Assembly: GCA_027859055.1 (NCBI GenBank)
Contig: JAQIBO010000006.1
Location: 1 to 11,583 of the forward strand
Direction of reading: 5' to 3'
Origin: Spirochaeta sp.
GTDB taxonomy: Bacteria; Spirochaetota; Spirochaetia; DSM-27196; Alkalispirochaetaceae
Length of the DNA stretch: 11,583 nucleotides
In this document: positions 1 through 7,279 of the stretch, in pieces
Numbering within the stretch: position 1 is the stretch's first letter
Layout of the letters: each line of letters opens with the position of its first letter
Program-made: the position numbers and the translations under genes
The notes under the pieces: generated by a model
What the model was told of the DNA's origin: nothing
The model's input: only the letters and a program-made list of their open reading frames with translations
Database searches by the model: none

Positions 1-1265
1 ACGCATACGTCCGCGGCCTCCACGCCGTAGCCGCTCTCGCTGCGTTCCCGGAGTATCCCGACGTTCGCGTTTCCCTTTCAATGCGCGCCGCAGCGGAGCA
101 AATCCTCGCCGTTAGCGACGTGTTGACGCAGCTGGAACGTGTAGTTACACCCGGCGACGACGCTGAAAGGGAACGCAGCCCCGTTGGGGCAGACGGCGGG
201 ACCGGACCGGATCTTGGTGAAATCTCGATGGAGCAGATTCAGCCGGTCCTCAACCTCCTGATGGAAAGCCACAACGAGGAGAAGAGTTTCTCCGATCAAG
301 AGATCGCCGCACGGACGGGTGTAACGCAAGAGCAAGTGCGCCTTCTGCGTGAACAGACTGAGGGAATCTTCAACCGCGTGGACGCCGCGCACCCCGCACC
401 GGACCGGTTTGGTCTTGCGCCCAAACCGTTTCACGCGCTCTTTTCAAACCGCATACCCTACGCGAAGGGCGTTTTCGCGCTCAAGGAGCTCCTCACCGCT
501 TCGCTGCCGCCGGAAGAGGAAGCGCTCCTTGCGGCAACACCAATCGTCCGGTTTGCCCGCTGGGTAGTTGAACAGGGCAAACTTCCAGCCACCGGTGCCG
601 GGTACGTGTCCCCCAAGACGGTCCGCGACGCCCTCGATAACGAGATTGTGCCCCGGTACTTCACCGGGCCGGACGACTCGTTGGACTCGGATTGGGAGTT
701 ATCCTCTCACGGCGACTACACCCCACCTCCGGCACGAAAGGAACTCGATGCGGTGGTGTTTCACCATTATCGGACAATTCTCGAGACCGCCAAAGTGCTG
801 CGCCTCAAGGAAAACGCGTTTTCCGTTAACCCCGACGTGGCGGACGCGTTTGCCTCGAAGGAGGCGCCGGTTGCCCCACTCTACCACCGCCTGGCGCAGG
901 CCCTCTTTGAGGACGTTCCCTGGGACATGCCGCGGTACGGATCGCCATTGCCCTATCTCCGCGAATCCGCCGGATTTCTGTTGTACGCTCTTGAGAAGCT
1001 CTCCCGAAGCGAGGGGGCCGACGCGGACGGCTGGGTAAACGCGGACCGCCTCGTTGACGTCTTTCTCGGCGCCCACCCCGGCCTTACCGGCGAATCGGAG
1101 GAAGACGCCGCCCGGGCAGCGTACTGGGGCCGGTTCCACATGGACGCGCAATTCGGCCACCACCTCTGCGTACCCCTCGGTCTGGTTGCGGTCCGGCGGA
1201 CAGGCCTGACCGTCATGATACGCCCAACGCCGGTATTCCGAACCGTATTTGATGTGGGTGAATGA
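1..1265 (+). CDS. Uncharacterised protein, 5' end outside the window
   Basis: The reading frame is open from the left edge (first full codon at position 3) to a TGA at 1263-1265. The first ATG, at 81, has no Shine-Dalgarno sequence. The residues before it (AYVRGLHAVAALAAFPEYPD) read like ordinary coding sequence, so the gene most likely begins upstream and is partial here; at least 421 codons are visible. I do not recognise the family. Counting from the ATG at 81, there is a helix-turn-helix-like stretch at about residues 67-95 (SDQEIAARTGVTQEQVRLL). A middle part (residues about 225-330) loosely resembles winged-helix-like segments seen in other uncharacterised bacterial proteins. There is no signal peptide, membrane segment or obvious catalytic motif, so a soluble cytoplasmic protein is likely. 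The gene overlaps truA by four bases (ATGA), so the two are probably co-transcribed and translationally coupled. Confidence 0.75.
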   Translation, partial: AYVRGLHAVAALAAFPEYPDVRVSLSMRAAAEQILAVSDVLTQLERVVTPGDDAERERSPVGADGGTGPDLGEISMEQIQPVLNLLMESHNEEKSFSDQEIAARTGVTQEQVRLLREQTEGIFNRVDAAHPAPDRFGLAPKPFHALFSNRIPYAKGVFALKELLTASLPPEEEALLAATPIVRFARWVVEQGKLPATGAGYVSPKTVRDALDNEIVPRYFTGPDDSLDSDWELSSHGDYTPPPARKELDAVVFHHYRTILETAKVLRLKENAFSVNPDVADAFASKEAPVAPLYHRLAQALFEDVPWDMPRYGSPLPYLRESAGFLLYALEKLSRSEGADADGWVNADRLVDVFLGAHPGLTGESEEDAARAAYWGRFHMDAQFGHHLCVPLGLVAVRRTGLTVMIRPTPVFRTVFDVGE

Positions 1266-2080
1266 CGGATGAAGATATGAAGCGCCCCGCAACCACCTCA
1301 CCGGAGGAACAGCGGCTGAAACTGACGATCGCCTACAACGGAGCCAGGTTCAAGGGATGGCAGAAGGGCAACGGGAGAACCGTACAGGATGCCCTCATTG
1401 CGGCGCTCGAGCGGGCGCTGCCGGAGAGCCCCGGGATTCGCGTGGACGGCGCGGGCCGGACGGATGCAGGGGTTCACGCCGAAGGCCAGGTGGCAAGCGT
1501 CGTCGTTCCCCGGGGAGTGGACCGGGTGCGGCTGCTTCACCTGGTCAATCGGTACCTTCCTGACGATGTGGCGGTTCGCTCAGTGGAGCGTGCGGATGAT
1601 CGTTTTCACGCCCGCTACCACGCCGTTGCACGAACCTACCGCTACACCGTTGTTGACGGCCCCGTTGGCAATCCCTTTCTCCACGGCCTGGCGTGGCGCC
1701 ACCCCGGCGACCTGGATCTCCCCGCGATGGAAACGGCGGCGCGCGTCTTTATCGGCGAACACGACTTCGCCGCATTTACCGCCGACAAGAAGCGGGCCAA
1801 CACCGTGCGATCTGTCATATCAATCGATATCAGCCGTCGCGAGTCATCGTCGCCGCAGTCTGAGCACCGCCCGGTGGACATTCACATTTGCGGCACCAGT
1901 TTCCTCTGGCGCCAGGTGCGCGTCATGGTCGGGGCGCTGGTCCTGAGCGGTGAGGGCGCGCTGACGGCGGACACCCTGCACGCTATCCTTGCGTCGGGCG
2001 ACCGGTCCCGGGCTCCGGCGCCCGCGCCCGCCTGGGGACTCACCCTGACGTCTGTGGAATATCCGGACGGAACACATTAG
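1262..2080 (+). CDS. truA: tRNA pseudouridine synthase A
   Basis: TruA converts uridines 38-40 in the anticodon stem-loop of many tRNAs to pseudouridine; it is a soluble homodimer. The 272-residue protein has the family hallmarks: an N-terminal strand motif (LTIAYNGARFKGWQ, residues 21-34), the catalytic motif GAGRTDAGVHA (residues 63-73) with Asp68 as the expected nucleophile, the conserved FHARYHAVARTYRY segment around Tyr126, and the C-terminal FLWRQVRVMVG helix motif. Length matches the family (about 245-280). The ATG at 1262 overlaps the preceding stop as ATGA; a second in-frame ATG at 1277 is an alternative start. The C-terminal motif has Gln where many homologues have Met (FLxxMVRxMVG), a minor variation. 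The last four bases overlap the convergent DUF4097 gene. Confidence 0.97.
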   Translation: MTDEDMKRPATTSPEEQRLKLTIAYNGARFKGWQKGNGRTVQDALIAALERALPESPGIRVDGAGRTDAGVHAEGQVASVVVPRGVDRVRLLHLVNRYLPDDVAVRSVERADDRFHARYHAVARTYRYTVVDGPVGNPFLHGLAWRHPGDLDLPAMETAARVFIGEHDFAAFTADKKRANTVRSVISIDISRRESSSPQSEHRPVDIHICGTSFLWRQVRVMVGALVLSGEGALTADTLHAILASGDRSRAPAPAPAWGLTLTSVEYPDGTH

Positions 2081-2880
2081 TCCTGGGTTACCACGATACT
2101 TCCGGATGCGCTTTTGAGGTCGACTTCAAAGCGGCCACTGCCGCGGCTCAGCTCCCCGGTTCCCGATACCTCGCCGTACTCTACTCTGCCCGAGGAGCTA
2201 TCCAGGTGGTATCGCACATCCTGTAAATCGTTCCGCAGGCCAAGTTGAATAGAACCGCTGGCGCTTTCCCCGCGGAATACGGAGGTCAGTTCCAGTGAAC
2301 GGGCGGTGATGCTCCCGGACGCCGTGGAGATATCGAAGGCTCCGCGGCTGTCTCTGATTTCCGCTCCCCCGCTTGCGGTACGTATCTGCACGGTACCAAC
2401 CACCTCCGTCAATTCCACACGGCCCGAGGCGGTCCGGGCGGTAACCCCGCCGCCCAGGGAAGTGCCCTGTATATCGCCGCTGGTGGTCCGGAACCGCAGT
2501 ACACCACGCATATCCGAAACGGTTATTCTGCCAGACGCGGTTTCCACATCCAGATCCAGTCCGGTGGGAGCGGTGACGACGATACGGGGGTGCCCGGTAC
2601 GCCGGGATAACCAGATGTTACGACCCTGGATGTCCACGGTGGCGACTCCCCGCCGGGCAGAGTTGCGGACGTTGAAACCCTGGGGAATGTCCTGCACATC
2701 GACGGTGACGTCGTTTCCGCCGCCCCGAATCTCCACGTCGAACAGTGCCGCGTTGATTTTTACCGCGTGGACGTCGTGGTAGCGCAGGACCGTCTCTTCC
2801 GGTGATCCGCCGGCGATTACGGGAAGCACCCCGACGAGGGCAAACAGGATGAGAAGCACCCGAGATCTGTTCCATTTCAT
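2077..2880 (-). CDS. Exported DUF4097-family beta-repeat protein
   Basis: The 267-residue protein starts with a signal peptide (basic MKWNRSR, hydrophobic core LLILFALVGVLPVIAG, likely cleavage near residue 24). There is no lipobox cysteine, so it is probably periplasmic or surface-exposed. From about residue 112 to the end it contains nine copies of a short beta-strand repeat centred on [TS][AST]SG: residues 114-117, 132-135, 150-153, 168-171, 186-189, 206-209, 228-231, 246-249 and 257-260. The first five are spaced exactly 18 residues apart. This is the DUF4097 pattern, predicted to form a right-handed beta-solenoid. The biochemical role of DUF4097 is not established; members often sit beside sigma/anti-sigma or envelope-stress genes. 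The ATG at 2880 overlaps the caspase stop as ATGA and has a GGAGG nine bases upstream. It is the last gene of the cluster and overlaps the truA stop region. Confidence 0.88.
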   Translation of the reverse strand: MKWNRSRVLLILFALVGVLPVIAGGSPEETVLRYHDVHAVKINAALFDVEIRGGGNDVTVDVQDIPQGFNVRNSARRGVATVDIQGRNIWLSRRTGHPRIVVTAPTGLDLDVETASGRITVSDMRGVLRFRTTSGDIQGTSLGGGVTARTASGRVELTEVVGTVQIRTASGGAEIRDSRGAFDISTASGSITARSLELTSVFRGESASGSIQLGLRNDLQDVRYHLDSSSGRVEYGEVSGTGELSRGSGRFEVDLKSASGSIVVTQD

Positions 2881-5144
2881 ATCTTGATACCTCCGAAAAC
2901 GTGGGGGAATACTTCTACCCCGTCGCCGAACACCGTGAAGCTTCCGCCGGAATGGGTGCCGGCGCGCTCTTGCCCGTTAAAACGGAGGAGTCCGTCAAAA
3001 CGCACCCCGCCGACCAGGGCAAATCGTCGTCCCAGCCGGAGGCCACCGCTGAGGCGAAAGCTTGGAAATACCTGGGGACGGGGTCCCTGCACCATGGCGG
3101 ACATATCGGCGTCCAGATATATGGTACCGCTCCATATCCGTGTTCCCAGCCCGGCGGCGGAACTGACCTCCACGGAATTGGACTCGAGGTTTCCCTGCCG
3201 CAATCCAAATTGATATATGGTGTACAGACCGTTCGTCCCGTGCTGAAACGCCAGCCATGAACCCCCACGGTCATCCAGCGTCAGTGAGACGTCGTGAATG
3301 CCGAATCGGATCAGGTTGAGGACCCCCAGAGTAATTCCGTCCACCTCGTTTGCCAGATTGATCACCCCGATCTGCGCGCCCCGGACGCTGTCGGCTACGT
3401 TGACCGCGCCGAGCTGGGCCCCTCGTACGTCGCGAGCCACGGTCACCCCCGCGGCCTGCACCCCCCGAACGCGCGGGCTGGCGGCAAACGCCCCGCCCCA
3501 CTGGACGCCGCGCACTGCGTACCCGGCGATGGAGGCAAAGCCGCTTCCCTGGATCCCGCGAATTTCGCCGTCAACAACGTTAAACACACCGGCTCCCTGG
3601 ACGCCCCAAACGTTTCCATCGGTAATATTGAAGACGGACGAACCCTGTACGCCGCGGATCTCTCCGGAATGGATGTTGAAAACCGTGCCCTGCTGAACGC
3701 CGTGCACCCGGCCCCGGCGGATATTGCCCAGATAGCTGGCTTCAATGCCGCGGGTGACGCCGGTTCCGATGTTCATTCCCATTGAGAGCATCAATCCGTC
3801 GGTGTAACCTGATTCCGCCGCAAGAATACCGAACACCAGATGGTGCACGCTTTCACCCTCCGGCACCGATTCCCCTGGTACCAGGCGGGTTCCCGGCAGT
3901 ACGTCGATCACCAGAGGTTCCCGTACCAGAGTAGAACGGTCCGCGGACACAAAGTGGGGACTTCCCGGGTCCCCACCGGTAAACGCGGCCGCCGCTACGC
4001 GGCCCACCGTATCCACAGCATCCACGGTGGTGTCCCTGATTCGTGCGAGCGATCCATCCTCGTCGGGCCCGCCGCCCCGAATCCGGTTCCGTTCCAGGCG
4101 CATGGAAGAGAAGTCGGTCGCCGCCACCACGGTGGGACCACCGGAAACGGCCGTGACCGGCGTCACCGCCATGCCGTCGGAATTACGAAGCTCAACCCGG
4201 TAACGCCCCGCGGGAACCGCAATTTCCAACGTGTCTCCCCGATATTTCTCAAACTCCGCCATGATCCGGCCCCGGTCATCTTCCCGGATGTACACCCGTC
4301 CGGAAACCTGCGGCTCCAGTCGAATCCCGGAGTTGGCCTGGGCCAGGTCGGTCAGTATTAAATCACCCGCACCGGTCAGCTGTATCTCGTAGGCCGGATG
4401 TTGCGGCCCGGCGAAGGTGCCCGTCGTTCGGGCAAGGGTTTCGGTAAACGCGTACTGGTACGCTTCGTTCAGCGTAACCCTGCCGTCCCGGGTCGTATCG
4501 GCGGCACCGAGCAAACCGGAAGCAAGGTAGTGAGTAAAGAATGACGCCCCGATTTCGTCGGACTCCTGAGACGCTTCGTTGTCGGAACTGGAGGTGAGAA
4601 AGGCGTACCCGGTCATGTCGGCCGTGTCGTGAATAAGAAAGGGTTGTCCCCGGTATCCGCCTTTGAGACGGGTGAAGCTACCGGAGGAGCAGCTGTCCAG
4701 CAGGGCCACCGTCACGTCCGCCTGGACCGATTCGATCGCCCGACGCAGTTCGCGATACTCATACCGTTCGTTTCCCAGAAGCAGCCCCTGCTCGTCACTG
4801 TGGCCGGAGTAGTAAAAGAGAAACTCCACCCGCCGGACGTCTTCTGTCGCCTGGGCGGTTTCGCGGGCAATCCACTCTACCGTCCGATCGATCGTTGCAC
4901 CGTCGGGATCCCGCAACAACCGCGCATCTCGCGGTTGAACCCCACCCACGTTGAACATCACGTCCGCAACTCTCGCGGCGTCGGAAACGGCGTATCTTAG
5001 TGTCACCCGGTCATCACCACCGTCGTTGGCACCGACGAACAGGGCAAACCGCCGCACCCCCGCATCCTGACCGGATACGAGCATCAGCACACACAGAAAT
5101 AGAGTCAGTGTCAGCACTGCCCGTCGGGCGCCGTAGGCTGTCAC
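2877..5144 (-). CDS. Exported caspase-like (peptidase C14) protein with LA_2272-type surface repeats
   Basis: 755 residues. Residues 1-26 form a signal peptide without lipobox. Residues about 32-265 are a caspase-fold domain: FALFVGAND at 33-41, the catalytic His in YYSGH (His115) and the catalytic Cys in ALLDSCSSGSF (Cys152), both intact. An EF-hand-like loop, DTTRDGRVTLNE, lies at 216-227, as in several bacterial caspase homologues. Residues about 275-350 look like a beta-rich PEGA-like segment. Residues about 478-612 carry some ten repeats built on RGVQ-x-G-x-x-N/RGAQ-x-G-x-x-N, the pattern of Leptospira LA_2272-family surface repeat proteins. The C-terminus (about 620-755) is rich in alternating strands and could be membrane-associated. 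The GTG start (5144) overlaps the upstream gene as GTGA, with GGAGG close upstream. Substrate and trigger are unknown. Bacterial caspase homologues usually cleave after Arg or Lys, but this is not shown here. Confidence 0.9.
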   Translation of the reverse strand: MTAYGARRAVLTLTLFLCVLMLVSGQDAGVRRFALFVGANDGGDDRVTLRYAVSDAARVADVMFNVGGVQPRDARLLRDPDGATIDRTVEWIARETAQATEDVRRVEFLFYYSGHSDEQGLLLGNERYEYRELRRAIESVQADVTVALLDSCSSGSFTRLKGGYRGQPFLIHDTADMTGYAFLTSSSDNEASQESDEIGASFFTHYLASGLLGAADTTRDGRVTLNEAYQYAFTETLARTTGTFAGPQHPAYEIQLTGAGDLILTDLAQANSGIRLEPQVSGRVYIREDDRGRIMAEFEKYRGDTLEIAVPAGRYRVELRNSDGMAVTPVTAVSGGPTVVAATDFSSMRLERNRIRGGGPDEDGSLARIRDTTVDAVDTVGRVAAAAFTGGDPGSPHFVSADRSTLVREPLVIDVLPGTRLVPGESVPEGESVHHLVFGILAAESGYTDGLMLSMGMNIGTGVTRGIEASYLGNIRRGRVHGVQQGTVFNIHSGEIRGVQGSSVFNITDGNVWGVQGAGVFNVVDGEIRGIQGSGFASIAGYAVRGVQWGGAFAASPRVRGVQAAGVTVARDVRGAQLGAVNVADSVRGAQIGVINLANEVDGITLGVLNLIRFGIHDVSLTLDDRGGSWLAFQHGTNGLYTIYQFGLRQGNLESNSVEVSSAAGLGTRIWSGTIYLDADMSAMVQGPRPQVFPSFRLSGGLRLGRRFALVGGVRFDGLLRFNGQERAGTHSGGSFTVFGDGVEVFPHVFGGIKI

Positions 5145-5968
5145 GCGCCCTCCCGCTTATACACCGTCAACGCCTGGAGCCCGCCGTCCCCGGACAGCTC
5201 GGAAACGGCCCGTTCCACCGCCGCGTCAACCACGGCAACGGATACGTCTCCGTTCTCCCGGTGGTACTCGCCCACGTCGGCACCGACGCGGGAAACCAGA
5301 TCCATGACATCGACCGGTCCGGGAAACGTCGCCAGGTAGAACTGTTCAAATGCGGGCGCGTCGTCCAGCACGTAGGCGTACGGAAGCGCCACCTCACCGT
5401 CGGTGGTCAGTTCCGGGGATTCATAGGGAGTTTCGGGATAGTGGAGCGTCACCAGGCCCCGGCCGTCCACAGAGAAAATGACCCCATGGGAGGCGCCAAC
5501 CGCCCGATAGGTAATCTGCAGCCGGTCGCCGGCCTGAGCGGTGCTTCCGTCCGACAGGGGTTCTATCGCTCCGTCCTCGCCGCTGCGATACAGGAAGAGC
5601 TCCGACTCGATACCTTTCAGCCGCTCCCCTCGGGCCAACTCTTCCGGGGTGGCCCCGTCGGTGAGGAGCCGCGGAATCAACAATGCGCCCAGAACTACGA
5701 GAGCCGCCACCGGGGTCAGGAACAGGCCTCTTCCGCGCACAGCGTGCCGGATCGTCGCCGCCGGGCGGGTCTTTTTTGGAACTCGTTCCGCCACGCGGTC
5801 GGCTAACCAGCCCGGCGGGTAGGTGCGCAGCAGCTCCTCACTCTCCGCGTCCAGCTCGGCAACGCGGGTAAGCGCGTCCGTATCAGATTCTATGAGCTGC
5901 ACCACTTCCGGGGAGGCTTCACCAATTCTATACTGTTCCAGGAAAAATTCAGGGATAGCTCGTTTCAT
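5141..5968 (-). CDS. Single-pass membrane anti-sigma-like protein (ActD-like, DUF4384-like sensor domain)
   Basis: 275 residues in three parts. The cytoplasmic N-terminus (1-80) contains FFLEQYRIGEAS and a LLRTYPPGWLADRVAERV motif typical of the N-terminus of ActD-like proteins found beside ECF sigma factors in myxobacteria and spirochaetes. The usual zinc-binding His-x3-Cys-x2-Cys of ZAS anti-sigma factors is absent. One hydrophobic helix (81-99, GLFLTPVAALVVLGALLIP) follows. The extracytoplasmic part (about 100-275) contains strands (SELFLYRSG, GDRLQITYRA, GVIFSVDGRGLVTLHYP) resembling DUF4384-type domains. The start is well supported by AAGGAGG six bases upstream of the ATG. Only one base separates it from the sigma factor stop, which strongly suggests that it binds and restrains that sigma factor; this is inferred from position and topology. 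Confidence 0.82.
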   Translation of the reverse strand: MKRAIPEFFLEQYRIGEASPEVVQLIESDTDALTRVAELDAESEELLRTYPPGWLADRVAERVPKKTRPAATIRHAVRGRGLFLTPVAALVVLGALLIPRLLTDGATPEELARGERLKGIESELFLYRSGEDGAIEPLSDGSTAQAGDRLQITYRAVGASHGVIFSVDGRGLVTLHYPETPYESPELTTDGEVALPYAYVLDDAPAFEQFYLATFPGPVDVMDLVSRVGADVGEYHRENGDVSVAVVDAAVERAVSELSGDGGLQALTVYKREGA

Positions 5969-5969
5969 G

Positions 5970-6449
5970 TTACGCCTCCTTCAGGGCAAGGCCGCTGCGC
6001 CGTAACGTCCGCAATCGCTTGCGGACCCCGGAGATGGACAATCCGCATACATTCGCGGTTTGTTCCAGGGTCATGCCGTCCACGTAGTGACATACCGCCA
6101 TCGTCCGGGTATCCGCCTTTTGGCCACCAAACAGACGGTCAAGAAAGTGCCCGGCCAGAACCGCGTCCGCATGGTCGTCCACCGCCGCGATCTCCTCCAG
6201 GACGTCCCCCGCCGTATCGCTCTGGTCCCGTTTGGCCGCCCGAATGCGGTTTAAACAGACGTTTGTCGCCATCGTGTACAGGAGGCTGGACGCTCCCTTT
6301 TCCTCAAGTCGATCGCTGTACCGGATCAGACGCACAAAGGTATCCTGCATCGCGTCGGCCGCTTCATCTTCGTCACGCAACAACTGTCTGCACCGTCGCA
6401 TAACCATTGGTCCGTATTTCCGGTAATACTGTTCTACGTCTAACGCCAC
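5970..6449 (-). CDS. ECF-type RNA polymerase sigma factor
   Basis: 159 residues, a usual length for group 4 (ECF) sigma factors, with only regions 2 and 4. Region 2 spans about residues 8-75 and includes the core-binding helix DEDEAADAMQDTFVRLIRY (26-44) and the -10-recognising segment ending ATNVCLNRIRAAKR. Region 4 spans about 99-150 with the helix-turn-helix MTLEQTANVCGLSISGVRKR (126-145), which would read the -35 element. The start is GTG at 6449, preceded by AAGGGG about ten bases upstream. It directly precedes its presumed membrane anti-sigma partner (1 nt gap) and follows the outer-membrane-protein gene by 30 nt. It probably directs transcription of its own cluster, as is common for ECF factors, but the target promoter is not proven. 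Confidence 0.93.
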   Translation of the reverse strand: MALDVEQYYRKYGPMVMRRCRQLLRDEDEAADAMQDTFVRLIRYSDRLEEKGASSLLYTMATNVCLNRIRAAKRDQSDTAGDVLEEIAAVDDHADAVLAGHFLDRLFGGQKADTRTMAVCHYVDGMTLEQTANVCGLSISGVRKRLRTLRRSGLALKEA

Positions 6450-6479
6450 AACACCACTTCCCCTTCACAACTGACGTCT

Positions 6480-7196
6480 TCAAAACGCAACTCCGCCGTA
6501 TATCCGGGCTTCAAACCGGTGAGCCGGAAGTGTTTCCACATCGTATGGGCCGGAATCGAATCGCTGGAAGATTACGTTGTAGTTCACTCCGGCTCCCAGA
6601 ACGAGCCCGGCCAGGTTGAGTTGCGCGCCGGCACCAACGTATTGGTACATACCGGCACTTTCCAGTCGATCATAATCGTCCCATTCATCCGTGTCATCAT
6701 CGTCGGGAACCGCTTCTTCGGTTGTCCACACGGCGCGGTCCGCGTCGTAGCCGAAGCTGCGGGCGTTCAAATGGCGGGTAGCAACCCCTGCGCCGTAGCG
6801 GAGATACGGATCGATAAAGCTGCCCCCACCGAAGAGATGATACGTCGCGAAAATGTCGCTCCGGCCGTCGTACCACCACGCGTCACGGTCGCGGACGACG
6901 GTTTCTTCCGTGCGTTCGTCCAGCACCGCTACAGAAGTAACGAAAAAACGTCCGGCATGGCGCATGCCGATGCCCAGCTTGTCAAACCAGAGTTCTCCCT
7001 CGATCCCTCCAAAGAGATCGTCGTTACCCGTATGTCCGTATTGTCGGGGAATGTCATCTATCGAGTCTGGATCTTCCGCCAGTGGTGCCGCGGTGAATCC
7101 GATGATCTGCCCGCCGACATGGGCGTGTACGTGCAGCCCTCCAAAAAGAATCATGACGACGGCAAGCATCAACCGATGGCCACGTTGTTGTTTCAT
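6480..7196 (-). CDS. Outer-membrane beta-barrel-like protein, uncharacterised
   Basis: 238 residues. An N-terminal signal peptide (MKQQRGHRLMLAVVMILFGG, cleavage probably after VHA at residue 26) is followed by alternating hydrophobic/polar strands such as YLRYGAGVATRHL, YQYVGAGAQLNLAGLVLGAG and RFEARIYGGVAF. The protein ends in Phe, the classical C-terminal signal of Gram-negative outer-membrane barrels. A strongly acidic, loop-like stretch (DDDDTDEWDDYD, residues 165-176) may face outside or bind cations. The size suits an eight-stranded barrel. I cannot assign a named family. The ATG at 7196 has an AGGGAG about ten bases upstream. It is the first gene of the same-strand run leading into the sigma factor and could be its co-transcribed target. 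Confidence 0.78.
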   Translation of the reverse strand: MKQQRGHRLMLAVVMILFGGLHVHAHVGGQIIGFTAAPLAEDPDSIDDIPRQYGHTGNDDLFGGIEGELWFDKLGIGMRHAGRFFVTSVAVLDERTEETVVRDRDAWWYDGRSDIFATYHLFGGGSFIDPYLRYGAGVATRHLNARSFGYDADRAVWTTEEAVPDDDDTDEWDDYDRLESAGMYQYVGAGAQLNLAGLVLGAGVNYNVIFQRFDSGPYDVETLPAHRFEARIYGGVAF

Positions 7197-7221
7197 CTTC
7201 GTTCGTCTCCCTGTTCATTAC

Positions 7222-7249
7222 AACACCGAAGGAGGCGAAACGCGTTACC
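7222..7249 (-). promoter_or_regulatory. Candidate ECF-type promoter upstream of the sigma/caspase cluster
   Basis: On the minus strand, GGTAAC (7249-7244) is followed after 16 bases by GGTGTT (7227-7222), about 25 bases before the ATG of the outer-membrane-protein gene. ECF promoters typically have a GGAAC-like -35 and a short -10 at 16-17 bp spacing. The match is loose and rests on position and spacing only. Confidence 0.2.
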
Positions 7250-7279
7250 CCGCTACCGGACATCTACGCGACGGGCGCG

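Noticed and set aside
699..1301. Minus-strand open frame of 200 codons under the first gene
   Set aside because: Antisense frame typical of GC-rich DNA; it spans the coupled junction of two plus-strand genes and lacks recognisable motifs.
3294..3785. Plus-strand open frame of 163 codons inside the caspase gene
   Set aside because: It is antisense to the surface-repeat region, has no recognisable domain, and its repeated Asp/Asn/Ala pattern mirrors the codon repeats of the real gene.
5000..5806. Plus-strand open frame of 268 codons opposite the anti-sigma-like gene
   Set aside because: Rich in Arg, His, Pro and Gly with no domain or leader; the minus strand has a clear sigma/anti-sigma operon with good ribosome-binding sites.
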